The translations under genes were made by a program, and so were the position numbers. This document shows positions 58,301-64,000 of a DNA stretch of 64,000 bases, piece after piece. Source of the DNA: Azospira inquinata (lineage in GTDB: Bacteria; Pseudomonadota; Gammaproteobacteria; Burkholderiales; Rhodocyclaceae); contig NZ_CP064782.1 in the NCBI RefSeq assembly GCF_018905915.1, positions 2,852,001 to 2,916,000 of the forward strand, given 5' to 3'. The notes below the pieces were generated by a model. It searched no databases, was not told where the DNA came from, and saw only the letters and a list, made by a program, of their open reading frames with translations. Position 1 is the first letter of the stretch. Every line of letters starts with the position of its first letter.

Positions 58301-58723
58301 CACATCCCGGCCTCTCAGGCGGGCCTGAAACGCCCGGCTGGCCTTGCCCAGATCATGGAGGAGGGCGGCCAGCTGGGCCAGGAGCCGGATGTCTTCCCCT
58401 CGGTGCCAGTCGTTTTCATCCCCGGTTTTTAGAATGTTGCGCCGGGTGGTATTGGTGGGGACGGCGCCGGCAGCGTTGAAACGGCGGGCGTCTCCCACGA
58501 TCCAGAGCAATTCGCTATGGTTTTTGCCCCGTATCCAGTGGCAGGCTACGGCGGTATTTTTCCGTGCCGTTTGGCGCAGGAGGCGGCGCAGGGTATCCAA
58601 GCCCGCCTGGGTGATGGGGGTCTGCCAGGTACGTTCTCCCCGGCGCTCGGCGAACTGATCCAGGATACGGCGGGTTTCCACCAGCGCTCCCTTGCTGCAT
58701 TGGGAGACCAGCAGCACATTCAT
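55358..58723 (-). CDS. cas3: Cas2-3 fusion: adaptation subunit with HD nuclease and helicase
   Basis: The 1121-residue fusion is specific to type I-F. The N-terminal Cas2 domain (about 1-95, MNVLLVSQCSKGALVETRR) serves with Cas1 in spacer acquisition. The HD nuclease motif is ALLHDLGKASRAFQARL. The superfamily 2 helicase shows Walker A INMASTGCGKTLANARI, a DExD-like DLVLDELDDYDLQDLPAL, and LLSSATLPPDLV. The C-terminal domain follows after about residue 900. It degrades DNA recruited by the Csy complex. It overlaps cas1 by four bases. Confidence 0.97.
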   Translation of the reverse strand: MNVLLVSQCSKGALVETRRILDQFAERRGERTWQTPITQAGLDTLRRLLRQTARKNTAVACHWIRGKNHSELLWIVGDARRFNAAGAVPTNTTRRNILKTGDENDWHRGEDIRLLAQLAALLHDLGKASRAFQARLRGRDVGPNLYRHEWVSLRLFQAFVGQDGDEAWLTRLAAPATWDQDTWTAPGRYGRDGLDAPAPTPFPHLPPLAAALAWLILSHHRLPLIPVKDPEGQQRWLGCRAPHFNRLWLEKPLALVTHAWNEGEKAAPAKQITPFWQPAAPLPVLSPAWQAQAARIAKGLLARLPLWQTPWLENPYVLHLARLSLMLADHHYSSLPSEPRQSPPAPKALYANTSGPGELKQELAEHLLGVAREAGLIAHALPGVARHLPRLARHRGLRKPSPNPRFAWQNKAAEAARSLGEKALDQGAFIINMASTGCGKTLANARILYALADPGLGLRATFALGLRTLTLQTGRAYGQDLHLAEDELAVLVGGSANRALFNYYQARQEARGAASAQALLEEDSHVLYSGDTGNHPLLARALKDPAIRQLIAAPLLVCTVDHLIPASDSLRGGRQIAPMLRLMSGDLVLDELDDYDLQDLPALTRLVHLAGMLGTRVLLSSATLPPDLVQGMFAAYRAGRAIYRANRGHPGTPPDIPCLWVDEFSCQPPACLGEEDFSRAHEAFVAHRVTQLQKAPPLRRAALLPLDLPLGKEEALYPAFAEKVRLACLDLHRSQGEKDALSGKRVSFGLVRLANIGPLFQVAQALITQGAPAGVRIHLCVYHARLPLIQRSALENLLDGVLDRRDQTPGGGLGHPAIRAALDLHPEPDQLFIVLASPVCEVGRDWDGDWALGEPSSLRALIQLAGRVQRHRCREPDQPNVLIFNTNLRHFRRRGQDQPAFLRPGFESTAPDQSRFRLTSHWLHDLLRPEEYQALSAIPRIQPPPQPWQPQQYWVDLEQARIRAAMAPRPRENAPAISRYLPPVPPLERDEAASAWVYPQAALTGVLPQQQPFREETEPHTTLVFLPDGEDRLQLHRMEKDGQAPGHPLYVPVDASLRHDLNLVPGPGITPWGSFDLLTLLREQAEFLDLSLDTCARRFTTVDVPESPQGWRYHPWLGFTP

Positions 58724-59700
58724 GGGCCGGGAACCTCCCGGGCCAGGGCTACGGCTTTGACCGTGTCGATAAGAAAATCCAGGGCTTCGCTCTGAGCCAG
58801 ATCCTGGATGCAGGCTTCCCGGAATTCCTGTTCCCCGTCCCCTGCCATGGTGGAAATAAAGGCCCGGGGCAGGATGTGGGCATCCTTGATTAAATCCGCA
58901 ATATCGAAAACCAGACCGCCCCGCCGGGTTTTGCCGTGCAATACGGCTAGGCCGTGGGGCAGGCCCAGGACCCAGGCAGCGGTAGCCCCCAGGCCATAGG
59001 CCAGATAATTGCCGTGGTCGAGAAAGCGATTGGCGGCATCCGTGCCGCTGCCGTCCTTGGCCCGGACAAAATTCCCATAGGCGGTGGTTTGGCAGGCGAG
59101 GCGAAAGAGTCCCTTGGTAAGTCTGGCTTCTTCGGTGAGCAAGATAGTGGTATCCGGCGCCTGGGCCATGGCTTGTCCGGCATCCCGGAGAAGGGCTCCC
59201 AGTTCGTCCGGATTGGGGCTAAAACCTGCCTCCGCCAAACTCCCAAGGCCCCAGGATTGGGCGATGCGGACCAGCCTAGCCTGTTGAAACGCTTTGGCCG
59301 CTGCTAACCGGTGGGCGTCGTTGAACCAGAAGTGAACCCATCCCTGAAGGTATTCCGTGGGCCGGTATTCACTCTGGGGCGAAAACCAGGCCACCGCCTG
59401 CTCCACCTCGTTGGCAGCGAATAGGGGTGTCCCTCCACCGCCGCAAAACCCCACCATTACCCCTGCCCGGGCCAGTTCCCGCATGGCCGCCTGGGTGATG
59501 GAGGTGCCCGTCCCCAACAACAGCGCGGTGGTGTTGGCGATGGGGATGTTCCAATACTGGGATTCAGCCCCCGCCTCCGTCACGTACTCCACCCGCCCCC
59601 CATTGACTAACACCCGGCAGTGCTCCAGGTAATACAGATTGGCCCGCTTGGAATGGAGGATGGTTTTCAGGTCACCCGAATGAATGGGGGCGGGAGGCAT
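58720..59700 (-). CDS. cas1: Cas1 integrase (type I-F)
   Basis: The protein has 326 residues. Cas1 with Cas2-3 integrates new spacers at the leader end. The metal-binding residues are the Glu in TILLTEEARLTKGLFR, the His in GLPHGLAVLHGKTRRGG and the Asp of VFDIADLIKDAHILPRAF (FDIADLIKD). It is the first gene of the cas operon on this strand. The ribosome site is weak (TTAGG), and the upstream region is AT-rich. Confidence 0.97.
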   Translation of the reverse strand: MPPAPIHSGDLKTILHSKRANLYYLEHCRVLVNGGRVEYVTEAGAESQYWNIPIANTTALLLGTGTSITQAAMRELARAGVMVGFCGGGGTPLFAANEVEQAVAWFSPQSEYRPTEYLQGWVHFWFNDAHRLAAAKAFQQARLVRIAQSWGLGSLAEAGFSPNPDELGALLRDAGQAMAQAPDTTILLTEEARLTKGLFRLACQTTAYGNFVRAKDGSGTDAANRFLDHGNYLAYGLGATAAWVLGLPHGLAVLHGKTRRGGLVFDIADLIKDAHILPRAFISTMAGDGEQEFREACIQDLAQSEALDFLIDTVKAVALAREVPGP

Positions 59701-60070
59701 GGCAAGGGCCTAAGGAAATAAAGGGAGCAAGCGCCAGTTCGTTTTGTATCTAAATGTTACATGGATATTTGATTGGAATGCAGGGGGTATGGTGCAGCCG
59801 AGCTGACTCGAAGCTTTGGTAGAAGCAGAAACGAGTAAATTCAAGGGGGGCATCTTTGACCCGATGGGGCCTGATGTGAAAGAAATTAAAGCGTTAGATA
59901 TGGAATTTCTGTATCTCAATTGGCATTGGCGAGACTTTTGCTATAGCCGTTAATATGCGCTTAATCCTGACGCAATAACTCTCATCTTCTCGGTGAGAGT
60001 TATTGAGAAATAATGGTTCGTTTTTAGGGTATTAGATGAATTGCGTTTGCTGCTGTTTTAAAAAAAATAA
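59701..60070. other. AT-rich region upstream of cas1 with a possible gene remnant and a hairpin
   Basis: No intact gene is seen. It should include the cas operon promoter, but none stands out. A perfect 11-base inverted repeat with a nine-base loop (AATAACTCTCA at 59974-59984 with TGAGAGTTATT at 59994-60004) lacks a T-run. A short plus-strand reading frame at 59807-59953 looks protein-like. Confidence 0.5.
59807..59953 (+). pseudogene. Possible C-terminal remnant of an unknown gene
   Basis: This 48-codon open stretch is bounded upstream by a stop and has no start or ribosome site. It encodes a balanced sequence ending MEFLYLNWHWRDFCYSR. The aromatic-rich end and AT-rich codons suggest the tail of a lost gene, but no family is recognised and chance cannot be excluded. 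Confidence 0.25.
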
Positions 60071-61042
60071 TTAATATGAAAAATTTGATAGGTGGGCTTT
60101 TATCCCATGGTAGCAACCTTCTCTGATGCTATCCCTAATTTTTCGTTTCTTTAATGTTCTGCTTCTATGCCGCCTCGTGATTAGCTCAATGGGCTTAAGC
60201 TGAAGGGGTAAAGAAATTATATATAGATGCCCTGGGATTTTTAACGCGCCAAGTGCTTCGAAAAAATTATCGTAAGTGGTTTTAAATTGCTCTGCGTAAC
60301 TGGCTTTGTAGCTTGATTGGTGAATGGAGGATATTCCTACAATTGCTCTGATGCTAAGAGCTTCTGCTATACCGGATAAACCTGAAAATAAAATCCATTG
60401 AGGGGAAACCTCACATAGGCTGGATGAAATTTCCCTTGCTAACTCATGATTTCCCTTGGCTGTCTGCATTCGAGTTAAAAAGCAGACATTACTTTCTTTT
60501 AAGCCAAAAATAATACCTGGCGAAAAAGAAAAAGATAATTGATAAATGGGCTTGTTTTTGAAATAAAGATGCAGGCTTAGATCGCCTTCCTTATTTGTTT
60601 CTGTGGGTGAGCCCAATGAAACATTCAGGCTAAATCCTCCTACGTCTGAGGAAAATATTTCAAGATCACTTCTGTATATAGTATCTATTGCTTTTTTTTG
60701 TAAAGTACTGGATATGAACTTATGGTGGTTTATCAGAATCCTTGCTCTGTCTTTTATTGATAGGTTTGTTGATAGATACCCGATTGTAATGTAGTTGAGC
60801 GGAACTTGTGGGTCGGTATCAATGTCTGCAGACAGGTTTAGGGAACTTACTGCTGCCAGGGATTTTTTGTAAGTTCTGAGTGAAAGCAAAAGAATGAGTA
60901 AATACTTTGCTCTTAGCAGTATGGCGCTGTGGTTCCATTTGCATTGGATCAGTGCGTGAAAAGGCAATGAAATATAATTTAGCTTTTCACTTAAACTTAT
61001 CTTTTGAGGAAGGGCCTCAAAAAATGTGTTTTTCCCTAGCAA
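60071..61042 (-). CDS. VirK/YbjX (DUF535)-like protein
   Basis: The protein has 323 residues and is AT-rich in codon use, unlike the cas genes or ubiG around it. It shows the DUF535 plan: an early region of paired helices with RARILINHHKFIS, a middle beta-rich part (GEGDLSLHLYF-type, here EGDLSLHLYFKNKPIYQL), VSPQWILFSGLSGIAEAL, and the family's basic end LITRRHRSRTLKKRKIRDSI. VirK/YbjX proteins are linked to envelope stress and antimicrobial peptide resistance in enterics, with unknown biochemistry. The start is TTG at 61042 with AGGAG six bases upstream. Confidence 0.72.
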   Translation of the reverse strand: MLGKNTFFEALPQKISLSEKLNYISLPFHALIQCKWNHSAILLRAKYLLILLLSLRTYKKSLAAVSSLNLSADIDTDPQVPLNYITIGYLSTNLSIKDRARILINHHKFISSTLQKKAIDTIYRSDLEIFSSDVGGFSLNVSLGSPTETNKEGDLSLHLYFKNKPIYQLSFSFSPGIIFGLKESNVCFLTRMQTAKGNHELAREISSSLCEVSPQWILFSGLSGIAEALSIRAIVGISSIHQSSYKASYAEQFKTTYDNFFEALGALKIPGHLYIISLPLQLKPIELITRRHRSRTLKKRKIRDSIREGCYHGIKAHLSNFSY

Positions 61043-61426
61043 AAATCTCTCCTAATCTATTATGGGCTAACAATTTCTTGATAGGAAAGCCATGGTCGGA
61101 ATTGACACGATATTTCCAGTCAGCCCTACTTTGATAATGCTAGGTATTTTACACAACTTTACATTGTTCTGCCTATTGGAAATTTCCCGGAAGAAGGATG
61201 GGGAGGGGGGAGCGGCTGCGTGGGCCGTAGGGTTGAGGCTCAGGATCTTTAGCGCGGAGTGACTGAGCCGGTAATCTTGTTTCTTGTAATATGACGAGCT
61301 AGCGTTTGTTCTATTGGTTGTTGCTTTCAAAGGCTTTGGTGAGGTGAGCTAGGTACAAATGCGAAAGCATATCGGGTATCTGGTTTTTGCTGATGGGAAA
61401 TTGGATGGAAATATGCGTATGGCAAT
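61043..61426. other. Intergenic stretch between the DUF535-like gene and ssrA
   Basis: About 380 bases with no convincing gene. The part up to 61140 is AT-rich and carries the ribosome site of the DUF535-like gene. GC-rich sequence returns at about 61190-61250. An 87-codon minus-strand frame here (61067-61330) is Ser/Asn/Pro-rich and looks spurious. I see no repeat of the ssrA 3' end. Confidence 0.4.
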
Positions 61427-61466
61427 AAAAAAACCGGCGACCTGAATTCCAGGTGACCGGTTTTTT
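61427..61466. terminator. Terminator of ssrA (bidirectional)
   Basis: Arms AAAAAACCGG and CCGGTTTTTT enclose a second pairing CCTG/CAGG around AATT. It is 18 bases past the tmRNA 3' end on the minus strand. Confidence 0.92.
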
Positions 61467-61483
61467 AGTTTTACAGCAAGTTT

Positions 61484-61844
61484 TGGTGGAGGCGGGGGGG
61501 ATCGAACCCCCGTCCGCAAGTCCTCTACAGGCAGTTCTACATACTTAGCCTCATTATTTGATTTAGCTGCACAACCGCCAGTGGGCAGGCTGCCGTACAG
61601 CGATCCGCTAAAGTTTTAGTGCTTTGCCTCACGGAGGGGTAAAGCCTTAGCTAGTGTATCTGACTCTGCTGCTGGTTACCCAGCCCAGCCCGTTAGCAAA
61701 CTGGTGCAGAGCTCACCGGTTTAAGCGGCGAGAGCGAAACGCTCGTCGTTGGCGTTTGTAAGTTTCCAGATGGATTTACGAGGTAACTGGGCCTCGGTAT
61801 GCCCTGCTCTGCTTTGCAACCCACGTCGAAGCCAGGTCGCCCCC
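61484..61844 (-). ncRNA. ssrA: Transfer-messenger RNA (tmRNA)
   Basis: The RNA is 361 bases and rescues stalled ribosomes. The 5' end GGGGGCGACCTGGCTTCGAC and the 3' end with encoded CCA (GTTCGATCCCCCCGCCTCCA then CCA) form the tRNA-like domain and acceptor stem. The internal reading frame encodes the tag (A)ANDERFALAA followed by TAA. A TATAAT on the minus strand (61913-61918) suggests transcription begins about 60 bases before the mature 5' end, with 5' processing by RNase P. Confidence 0.97.
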
Positions 61845-61942
61845 AAAGAACTACATCAATCTTTTCAGGTGATTCGACTGGGTCATCCCGAAAAAGTTCT
61901 TTAAGCCAAGCCATTATAGCAAGCTTGGCTCCTGGCGGAGGT

Positions 61943-62644
61943 TTAGCTGGCTTCTTTTTTGACGTGGATGAGGTAATTCACGCTGGTATCTTTCCCCAGG
62001 CTGTAGCTTTTGGTGAAAGGGTTGTAGCTCATGCCCACGATTTCCACCACATTGAGCCGGGCGTTGTCGCACCAGCGCTTCAGTTCCGAGGGCTTGATGA
62101 ATTTTGCGTAGTCGTGGGTGCCCTTGGGGAGCATGTTTAGCAGGTATTCCGCCCCCACTACCGCCATCAGATAGGACTTGAGATTGCGGTTGAGGGTGGA
62201 GAAAAAGGCTTCTCCGCCGGGCTTCAGCAAACTGGAACAGGCCTTTATCACACTGGCGGGAGTGGGAACGTGCTCCAGCATTTCCAGGCAGGTCACCACA
62301 TCAAAGGAATTGGGTTGGGCGTCCGCTAAGGATTCCACGGCCGTCTTTTGGTAATCCACCTGGCGACCGCTTTCCAGAAGGTGGAGTTTGGCGACTCCCA
62401 GGGCTTTCTCGGAGAGGTCGATACCGGTGACATCGGCGCCCAGGGCCGCCATGCCTTCAGAAAGCAAGCCGCCACCACAGCCCACATCCAATACCCGCTT
62501 GCCGGCCAGGGAAACGGAGCGGTCAATCCAGTCCAGGCGGAGGGGATTGATGTCGTGGAGGGGTTTGAATTCGCTTTGGGGGTCCCACCAGCGATGGGCT
62601 AGGTCACTGAATTTTTGTACTTCCAGGGGATCCGCATTAGTCAT
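61943..62644 (-). CDS. ubiG: Ubiquinone biosynthesis O-methyltransferase
   Basis: UbiG methylates both hydroxyls of the ubiquinone ring using S-adenosylmethionine. The protein has 233 residues. Motif I is [16 protein letters not shown]. Other typical stretches are [20 protein letters not shown] ([19 protein letters not shown]), CLEMLEHVP and [20 protein letters not shown] ([18 protein letters not shown]). GGAG lies six bases before the ATG at 62644. A terminator stands only 18 bases upstream of the ATG, so expression may depend on read-through from the ompA-like gene. Confidence 0.96.
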   Translation of the reverse strand: MTNADPLEVQKFSDLAHRWWDPQSEFKPLHDINPLRLDWIDRSVSLAGKRVLDVGCGGGLLSEGMAALGADVTGIDLSEKALGVAKLHLLESGRQVDYQKTAVESLADAQPNSFDVVTCLEMLEHVPTPASVIKACSSLLKPGGEAFFSTLNRNLKSYLMAVVGAEYLLNMLPKGTHDYAKFIKPSELKRWCDNARLNVVEIVGMSYNPFTKSYSLGKDTSVNYLIHVKKEAS

Positions 62645-62662
62645 ATGAAACTCCGGTGCAAT

Positions 62663-62690
62663 AAAAAAGCCCTGCGGAAGCAGGGCTTTT
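62663..62690. terminator. Terminator between the OmpA-family gene and ubiG
   Basis: AAAAGCCCTGC and GCAGGGCTTTT form a stem with a GGAA loop, symmetric in A and T runs. It is 20 bases after the ompA-like stop and 18 bases before the ubiG start. Confidence 0.92.
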
Positions 62691-62709
62691 GGAAGAAATC
62701 GGGAACCGA

Positions 62710-63363
62710 TTATTTGGTGCCGATAACTTCGATTTCCACGCGACGGTCGGGTTGCAGGCAAGCGACCAGCTTCTTGTTCTTGCCGCTTTCCTTGCCCATC
62801 TTCTTGCACTTGTCGCCGGTGACGGGTTGCTTCTTGCCCTTGCCTTCGGTGTAAACCCGATTGGCTTCCACACCCTTGCTCACCACGTATTCCTTGACGG
62901 CGGCGGCACGACGTTCGGACAGCTTTTGGTTGTAAGCATCCTTACCGATACGGTCAGTATGACCCACGGCAATGATCACTTCCAACTTCAGGTCCTTCAG
63001 TTGGGCGATCAGCTCGTCCAGCTTCGCCTTGCCTTCGGGACGCAGCACGGCCTTGTTGAAGTCGAACAGGGCGTCGGCGGACAGGGTCACCTTACCGGCG
63101 GTCGGAACGACGCCAGCAGGGGCAGCGGCTTCGGCCTTGGCCGGAGCTTTGGCCAGATCCCCGTCGCATTCAGCGATAGCGGCGGCGGGAGTCCAGTAGC
63201 CAGTGCGCCAGCACAGGCCAGTACCACTCCGGGCAACTTCATTGCGGGAGTCGGTCAGGTAGGCACCCTTGTCGGAGCCTTGAGCTTGGGCCATGGAGGC
63301 GCCCAGGCTTAGACCGGCGGCAAGCAGAACCAGCAAGGATTTCTTGGCGAATTTGTTAGTCAT
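62710..63363 (-). CDS. OmpA-family outer membrane protein
   Basis: The protein has 217 residues. A signal peptide (cleavage after MAQAQ) is followed by a short Ala/Pro linker region with a Cys pair ([16 protein letters not shown]). The OmpA C-terminal peptidoglycan-binding domain follows: [40 protein letters not shown] and the late [10 protein letters not shown]. The domain holds the conserved Asp and Arg that bind diaminopimelate. No eight-strand barrel is present, so it is a periplasmic wall-anchoring OmpA-like protein. A disulphide in the late loop (KCKKMG, LVACLQ) is typical of the beta-proteobacterial members. Confidence 0.9.
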   Translation of the reverse strand: MTNKFAKKSLLVLLAAGLSLGASMAQAQGSDKGAYLTDSRNEVARSGTGLCWRTGYWTPAAAIAECDGDLAKAPAKAEAAAPAGVVPTAGKVTLSADALFDFNKAVLRPEGKAKLDELIAQLKDLKLEVIIAVGHTDRIGKDAYNQKLSERRAAAVKEYVVSKGVEANRVYTEGKGKKQPVTGDKCKKMGKESGKNKKLVACLQPDRRVEIEVIGTK

Positions 63364-63442
63364 CTCTCTTTTACCTCGTGTTCAGGAAAGGCTGCCGAAT
63401 CAGCCACTCGCGAGTTTTTATATGCAGCCGAACCGCGCGGGA

Positions 63443-64000
63443 CTAATCACGAATTTTATTCTGCCATAATCTGGCGAGATTTATCAAATCATTTTTCCCT
63501 ATTTCCTGCAACTCCCCGTTGTTTAAGCGCAACTGTCCGTGGGTCCAGACGTGGGTTACTGCTGAACGATCCAAAACATAGACCAAATGGGATTGGGGCG
63601 AGTAACAGGGCTGAGTTTCGGGAGCGGTGATGGCCAGGGCGCAAATATCCGCCTCTTTGCCTTTTTCCAGACTGCCGATTTTGTCTTGTAATCCCAGGGC
63701 CTGGGCGCCGTTTAAAGTGGCCATGCGCAGCATCTGGTGGGCTGGGGCCGCTTCCGCGTTTTGGGTGACGCCTTTGGCTAGCAGGCTGGCCAAGCGCATT
63801 TCCGTGAGCAAGTCCAAGCGGTTGTTGCTGGCGCTGCCGTCGCTTCCCAGGCCCACGTTAATACCCGCATCCAGCCAGGCCTGGAGCGGGGGAATGCCGC
63901 TGGCTAGCTTGAGATTGGAAGAGGGGCAGTGGGCAATTGAACAGCCTTGTTGAGCCAGCAGAGCAATTTCCCCAGCATTGAAGTGGACGCCATGGACCGC
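63443..64000 (-). CDS. TRZ/ATZ-family amidohydrolase, C-terminal part (gene continues beyond window)
   Basis: The 3' portion only; the frame is open to the window end and gives about 185 residues. It shows the metal-dependent hydrolase blocks VHFNAGEIALLAQQG, IAHCPSSNLKLASGIPPL and GLGSDGSASNNRLDLL, then the C-terminal beta domain (LQDKIGSLEKGKEADICAL). This pattern is that of the 5'-methylthioadenosine/S-adenosylhomocysteine deaminase and related group (MtaD-like). The position beside ubiG supports that annotation in this bacterial group, but specificity is not proven. Confidence 0.85.
   Translation of the reverse strand, partial: AVHGVHFNAGEIALLAQQGCSIAHCPSSNLKLASGIPPLQAWLDAGINVGLGSDGSASNNRLDLLTEMRLASLLAKGVTQNAEAAPAHQMLRMATLNGAQALGLQDKIGSLEKGKEADICALAITAPETQPCYSPQSHLVYVLDRSAVTHVWTHGQLRLNNGELQEIGKNDLINLARLWQNKIRD

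Noticed and set aside
59710..59919. A 69-codon minus-strand frame upstream of cas1
   Set aside because: It has no good start context and lies antisense to the more protein-like stretch at 59807-59953.
61067..61330. An 87-codon minus-strand frame between the DUF535-like gene and ssrA
   Set aside because: It shows biased composition, no ribosome site and overlap with the start region of the DUF535-like gene.
49004..61484. An integrative element bounded by tRNA-Val and ssrA, whose 3' ends face each other
   Set aside because: The HDOD gene has host-like composition, there is no integrase, and no duplicated tRNA or ssrA end could be found in the interval.

Overview
This is a GC-rich window with tightly packed genes. 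It encodes Csy-type CRISPR-Cas, an Add/PA0148-like adenine deaminase, long-form QueF, PuuD-type urate oxidase and a tmRNA tag ending ANDERFALAA. Together these fit a betaproteobacterium, most likely in or near the Rhodocyclales (Azospira/Dechloromonas type). The taxon is inferred from gene content and composition, since no rRNA is present.

Layout. From 1 to 7 kb there are housekeeping and stress genes: the 3' part of rnr, a PAS-GGDEF-hemerythrin protein, truC, a DyP peroxidase, a small secreted protein of unknown function, and tag. A short AT-rich gene of unknown function (6994-7662) then interrupts the composition. From 7.7 to 37.1 kb lies a purine catabolic supercluster. On the minus strand, read in transcription order from 28.1 kb down, are xdhA-xdhB-xdhC, a nucleoside-type ABC transporter (ATPase and two permeases), an 8-oxoguanine deaminase-like gene, guaD, a Tsx-like porin, queF, and ureD-ureABC-osmC-like-ureEFG. 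On the plus strand are a BMP-type binding protein, an adenine deaminase, a LysR regulator, then uraH-puuD-puuE-alc-allA, with uraD on the minus strand. These genes could carry adenine, guanine, 8-oxoguanine and hypoxanthine through xanthine, urate, 5-hydroxyisourate, OHCU, allantoin, allantoate and ureidoglycolate to glyoxylate and urea, and then urea to ammonia. Every enzymatic step is represented in the window.

From 37.4 to 46.6 kb are a membrane GAF-PAS-GGDEF protein, a YejBEF-like peptide importer without a binding protein, an MltD-like lytic transglycosylase and a sirtuin. From 46.6 to 49.1 kb is a tandemly duplicated Asp-Glu-Ala tRNA cassette (each copy with its own promoter-like sequence), gltX and a divergent tRNA-Val. 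An HDOD protein follows.

From 50.5 to 59.7 kb is a complete type I-F CRISPR-Cas locus: cas1, cas2-3, csy1, csy2, csy3, csy4, a leader and an 11-repeat array. The leader carries a perfect match to the IHF consensus. Between cas1 and the 3' end of the tmRNA gene lies an AT-rich patch with a VirK/YbjX (DUF535)-like gene and a possible gene remnant. The window closes with ssrA, ubiG, an OmpA-family protein and the C-terminal part of an amidohydrolase.

No clearly new multi-gene system was found. The best leads are the two AT-rich insertions (a possible PD-(D/E)xK protein beside tag, and the DUF535 patch between cas1 and ssrA), the OsmC-like gene inside the urease operon, and the terminator-like hairpins placed directly before start codons.
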